From assembly GCA_016787265.1 (NCBI GenBank), contig JAEUVF010000003.1:1-64000 (forward strand): a stretch of 64,000 nucleotides of DNA. Reading direction: 5' to 3'. Below are positions 60,952-64,000 of the stretch, one piece after another (positions within the stretch are counted from its first letter, which is position 1; each line of letters begins with the position of its first letter). A program made the position numbers and the translations under genes. The DNA comes from Flavipsychrobacter sp. Lineage in GTDB: Bacteria; Bacteroidota; Bacteroidia; Chitinophagales; Chitinophagaceae. The notes beneath the pieces were generated by a model that did not search any database, was not told the origin of the DNA, and worked only from the letters and a program-made list of their open reading frames with translations.

Positions 60952-61324
60952 TGGAGCTGGGGGGAGTCGAACCCCCGTCCAAACATATCCGTCAAGAGCT
61001 TTCTACATGTTTAGTTGATTATTAATTGTCGGGAAAGAACAGGAAAACAACCAACCGATTCCTTCCTTAGCTGAATAGTCTTTTGTTCAGGTCACAGCCT
61101 TCCTGAACAGCAACCTGTATTTGGTTTTGAGTCGGCGGCGGAGCCTGGTAACAGGTCAACCTGCTCAACGCGGCCCTAATGACTACTTAATCACTGATTA
61201 GGCAGCCATGGCATACTGTGTATTGCCATTTGAAGTTCGGGTATTCAGATTTACGTGCTAATTATCCAACGCACGACATGCTTACACTCTCAAAGAACTA
61301 CGCTGTCGAAACCAGTACAGCCCC
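60952..61324 (-). ncRNA. ssrA: tmRNA (transfer-messenger RNA)
   Basis: The 5' end GGGGCTG pairs with CAGCTCC at the 3' end, and the tRNA-like half contains GGTTCGACTCC of the T arm. The tag reading frame is VNLNTRTSNGNTQYAMAA followed by TAA (GTA at about 61252 and TAA near 61200), ending in Ala-Ala as tags must. The genome has ACT and not ACCA after the acceptor, so CCA would be added after transcription. The 3' end faces the integrase gene, marking it as the integration target of the island. Confidence 0.93.
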
Positions 61325-61437
61325 CAAGGAACTGGGAAGTATGAATTAGGAAGTATGAATTATTGATAGTCCAATTCTTAATTCATAATTCTCAATTCAT
61401 GATTCCAAAGATACAGATTTATACTAGTTTCACAGCT

Positions 61438-63282
61438 ATGTTACAGGATCCCAATAGCTTCTATTCCGGCTTTTATCAACAGCTTAACAAAGAAAAACAG
61501 GCGCTTACTCAAAAAAGAAACCGCATCGCAATTGCCAGGGTTGTTACCATTGGCCTGGTCGCCTTCCTGCTTTACCAGTTCCGATCCGAATCGCTTCTGA
61601 TGCTCAGCCTGTTATTTGGTGTGGCACTGACAGTCTTCCTGTTCCTCGTGAAATTCAGCCTGCAACTAACCGATCGCATCAACCTGCTTTCCGAAATGAT
61701 CCGGCTTACTGATGAAGAAAACCGCATCGCCCAACACCAGTTCCTGCACCGGTTCCAGGGGAATGAACTGGCCCCGCCTAAACACCCCTATGCAGGCGAT
61801 CTGGATCTCTTTGGCAAAGCATCCCTCTTTCAATTCCTGCACCGTACTACCAGCGAAGCAGGCCATCAGCAACTGGCCCAATGGCTGTTGGAACCCGCTT
61901 CAACTACAACCATTTTAGCCCGACAGGAAGCCACCAAAAACCTGGCCTCCCTTCCAGCATGGAGCCTGCAATTCGAAGCTTATGGCCACCAACAACCGAT
62001 CCCGAATGCCACCCGAAACCAGGTGCTGAATTGGTCTGCTACCCATTCCGGCTATTTTCCAAAAACACCCTGGAAACTGCTCCGCTTCGCCTGGCCAACC
62101 CTTGCTCTTGGATTATTAGCATTACATATTATTGGCCTGCTTCCTTCTGCTCTCTTTTACGGACTAATCCTTCTCCTGATGACAATTGCCTTTTATATTT
62201 CAAAAGCCATTGTCCCCATTTATCGCAAACTCGATTCGGTTCTGCCCTCTCTTACCGCTCTCTCCAATTCACTCGGTTGGGTGGAAACTGCCCGTTTTGA
62301 AGCGGATCATTTGAAATCATTGCAGTCAACGATCTTACCTTTCTCAGGCACCAATACATTCGCTGAAAGCAGTTCGCCAATTATCCCTGATTCCCATTCC
62401 GCTTCCCAGGCTATAATAAAACTCCACCAGATCCTGGACCGCTTCGACTATCGGCATAATCCACTGGTTTATATACCGCTAAACACCCTGCTCCTTTGGG
62501 ATCTCCAACAGGTATGGGCACTTGAAAAATGGAAACGCAATCACCATTCGGCTCTGAATGCCTGGTTTCAATCCATCGCAGAACTTGAAGCACTCAACAG
62601 CCTGGGACGATTTTCATTTAATCATCCGGGTTATTCCTTTCCGGCATTGAGTGAAATCCCCGGTCAATGGAGTGCTACTGGTCTCGGTCACCCGCTGATT
62701 CCCACTGGTAAATGTGTCACCAATGAGTTCAGCACCAGCGGTCGCCCCGCCATCGCGCTCATCACCGGTTCAAACATGGCAGGGAAAAGCACCTTCCTGC
62801 GCTCCATCGGTATTAACCAGGTTCTGGCTATGGCAGGTGCTCCGGTATTTGCCAGCCATCTAACGACCAGCAATATGCGCATCATGAGCAGTATGCGTAT
62901 TGCCGATAACCTGGAAGAAAATACCTCTACCTTTTACGCTGAACTCAGCAAGCTCAAGGCCATCATCGATGCTGTAAATGCAGGAGAACCTGTTTTTCTG
63001 TTACTTGATGAAATCCTGCGCGGCACCAATTCACAGGATCGTCAAACAGGTTCCAAAGCGCTGATTCGCCAACTGGTAAAACAAAATGCAACAGCCCTGC
63101 TCGCTACACACGACCTGGCCCTCACAGAGCTTGAAAAGGAATATCCAAACGTCCTCAGCAATTATCACTTTGATGTTAGTGTGGAGAAGGAAGAACTTTT
63201 CTTCGATTACAAACTTAAAACAGGCATCTGCACCAGCATGAACGCCAGTATTCTCATGAAAAAAATCGGAATTGATCTTTAG
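61438..63282 (+). CDS. Membrane-anchored MutS-family ATPase
   Basis: A 614-residue protein from ATG 61438 (MLQDPNSFYSGFYQQLNKEK); an upstream in-frame ATG would add 25 residues of unlikely sequence. Two membrane segments come early (IARVVTIGLVAFLLYQF and LMLSLLFGVALTVFLFLVKF), a further pair near residue 210-260 (LALGLLALHIIGLLPSALFY), then the MutS ATPase: Walker A TGSNMAGKST, Walker B FLLLDEILRGTN and ATHDLALTE. It lacks the mismatch-recognition domain. Such MutS-like proteins are conserved in Bacteroidota chromosomes; their task is unknown. Confidence 0.85.
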   Translation: MLQDPNSFYSGFYQQLNKEKQALTQKRNRIAIARVVTIGLVAFLLYQFRSESLLMLSLLFGVALTVFLFLVKFSLQLTDRINLLSEMIRLTDEENRIAQHQFLHRFQGNELAPPKHPYAGDLDLFGKASLFQFLHRTTSEAGHQQLAQWLLEPASTTTILARQEATKNLASLPAWSLQFEAYGHQQPIPNATRNQVLNWSATHSGYFPKTPWKLLRFAWPTLALGLLALHIIGLLPSALFYGLILLLMTIAFYISKAIVPIYRKLDSVLPSLTALSNSLGWVETARFEADHLKSLQSTILPFSGTNTFAESSSPIIPDSHSASQAIIKLHQILDRFDYRHNPLVYIPLNTLLLWDLQQVWALEKWKRNHHSALNAWFQSIAELEALNSLGRFSFNHPGYSFPALSEIPGQWSATGLGHPLIPTGKCVTNEFSTSGRPAIALITGSNMAGKSTFLRSIGINQVLAMAGAPVFASHLTTSNMRIMSSMRIADNLEENTSTFYAELSKLKAIIDAVNAGEPVFLLLDEILRGTNSQDRQTGSKALIRQLVKQNATALLATHDLALTELEKEYPNVLSNYHFDVSVEKEELFFDYKLKTGICTSMNASILMKKIGIDL

Positions 63283-63311
63283 TCTCTCACCATCGATCGG
63301 GTGAAAAAATG

Positions 63312-64000
63312 TCAGGGAAGAAAGTAGTCAGGGTAATCAGACATAACTACATCAACGCCCAGTTGCTTAAGGCGTTCAATGTCTTTTTTGTTGTTTACCG
63401 TCCAGGTTACTACCAGCATGTTGTTAGTATGGCAGTAAGCAATCAGTTCAGGCGTAACCAACTGATAAGGCGGACTGTAAGCAGTTGGTGTAAAACTGAG
63501 TTTTTTCAGGTTGTCGAGATAATGTCCCTGGCCTACGAGGAAGGCTGTTTTTACATCCGGATATTGCTGATGCAAATATTCCAGCGCTTCCAAATCAAAT
63601 GATTGTATAATTACCCGTTCAACTATGTTTTTGGAACGGATAATTCCGATTGCACGATCCACCAGATCAGCTTTGTACCGGGGAGCCAGACTTGCATTCG
63701 GCACCTTTATCTCCATAGAATAATTTGGCAGCTTTAATTCTCCGCGCTTGGCATAGGATTCAACAGAATCAATTAGTTCGGTCAGCAACGGTATGCCTGC
63801 TTTCACCTGCTTTCTTCTTGGAAAATCCGGATGTGCGCGCATGCCCATGTCATAGGGCTTTAATTCAGCATAGGTAAAATCAATGATTTTCTTTTTTGCA
63901 GCTTGCTCCTGCGTTACCGGCGTACCATCTGGATTGCTGCCGAATTTGGGTGATATCTTATCATCATGATAAACAAATACTTGCTTGTCTTTACTGAGAT
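63312..64000 (-). CDS. Glycerophosphodiester phosphodiesterase, 3' part
   Basis: The gene runs off the right end of the window, so its start is missing. The open frame covers VFVYHDDKISP (the His/Asp-rich start of the barrel), YAELKPYDMGMRAHPDF, YSMEIKVPN, RVIIQSFDLEALEYLHQQ and TWTVNNKKDIERLKQLGVDV, ending MSDYPDYFLP. These are typical of the GDPD family, which splits glycerophosphodiesters into glycerol-3-phosphate and an alcohol. It is convergent with the MutS-like gene, 30 bases apart. Confidence 0.9.
   Translation of the reverse strand, partial: LSKDKQVFVYHDDKISPKFGSNPDGTPVTQEQAAKKKIIDFTYAELKPYDMGMRAHPDFPRRKQVKAGIPLLTELIDSVESYAKRGELKLPNYSMEIKVPNASLAPRYKADLVDRAIGIIRSKNIVERVIIQSFDLEALEYLHQQYPDVKTAFLVGQGHYLDNLKKLSFTPTAYSPPYQLVTPELIAYCHTNNMLVVTWTVNNKKDIERLKQLGVDVVMSDYPDYFLP

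Noticed and set aside
61363..61437. Upstream ATG for the MutS-like gene
   Set aside because: The extra 25 residues come from AT-rich repeats (AATTCTTAATTCATAATTC) that look intergenic; the ATG at 61438 begins the protein-like sequence.
1..64000. CRISPR array
   Set aside because: No regularly spaced direct repeats with unique spacers were seen; the only short tandem array is the three-copy repeat at 67-136.

Overview
The window looks like the accessory genome of a Bacteroidota bacterium, most likely Chitinophagaceae. The pointers are a SusC/SusD pair behind an ECF sigma factor and FecR anti-sigma factor, a CzcA-type pump fused to its outer-membrane channel, promoter-like TAnnTTTG boxes, a two-piece mobilisation module (MobC, HxDxxHxHxH relaxase, TraG-like coupling protein) and a tmRNA tag ending in alanines. 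Core chromosome is seen only at the right end: tmRNA (ssrA, minus strand, 60952-61324), a membrane-anchored MutS-family protein and the 3' part of a glycerophosphodiester phosphodiesterase. This right flank reads visibly more GC-rich than the rest. A tyrosine integrase lies just outside the 3' end of ssrA, so the whole region to its left is best read as a composite genomic island built on the ssrA attachment site. Its far end was not found.

Layout from left to right. 1-0.9 kb: insertion-sequence debris (repeats like an IS21-type end, then a broken IS701-type transposase). 1-4.4 kb: a BglII-like restriction-modification pair and an ATPase/nuclease pair, all on the minus strand. 4.6-9.2 kb: an intact mobilisation module (RadC, oriT-like hairpins, MobC, relaxase, coupling protein). 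9.2-13.5 kb: a short type II CBASS (patatin effector, cyclase, E2-like/SEC-C protein) facing away from an XRE repressor, an ImmA-type metallopeptidase and a small membrane protein; an overlooked 47-residue membrane peptide sits between the shared promoter region and the effector. 13.8-21.9 kb: a giant Avs-like STAND NTPase and a divergent nuclease-like protein. 21.9-23.6 kb: a wrecked second mobilisation module in which ssb is fused by deletion to a decayed traG. 23.7-33.2 kb: an HD plus Hsp90-like ATPase protein, a broken small gene, and an Mrr-NACHT protein followed by an HNH nuclease gene. 33.2-33.7 kb: an IS256 transposase remnant.

34.1-48.3 kb is an export and nutrient region on the minus strand: ECF sigma factor, FecR, SusC, SusD, an S74/tail-fibre-like protein, an NTF2-like protein, a BNR-repeat protein and three tandem NTF2-like paralogues. 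48.5-58.2 kb is a metal-efflux region (CzcB adaptor, CzcA-CzcC fusion, HupE/UreJ-like protein, several His-rich small proteins), bracketed by two related His-rich proteins that both end in an RGPP motif. 58.8-60.7 kb holds an excisionase-like protein and the integrase, followed by a strong inverted repeat beside ssrA.

The biological theme is stacked defence. At least six candidate anti-phage or anti-plasmid modules lie next to intact and decayed mobilisation modules, which suggests repeated capture of mobilisable elements carrying defence cargo. The least explained parts are the 47-residue peptide in the CBASS control region, the HD-Hsp90-like protein, the 766-residue nuclease-like protein facing the Avs-like gene, and the Mrr-NACHT plus HNH pair. 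Assignments rest on motif recognition by eye; no database search was run.
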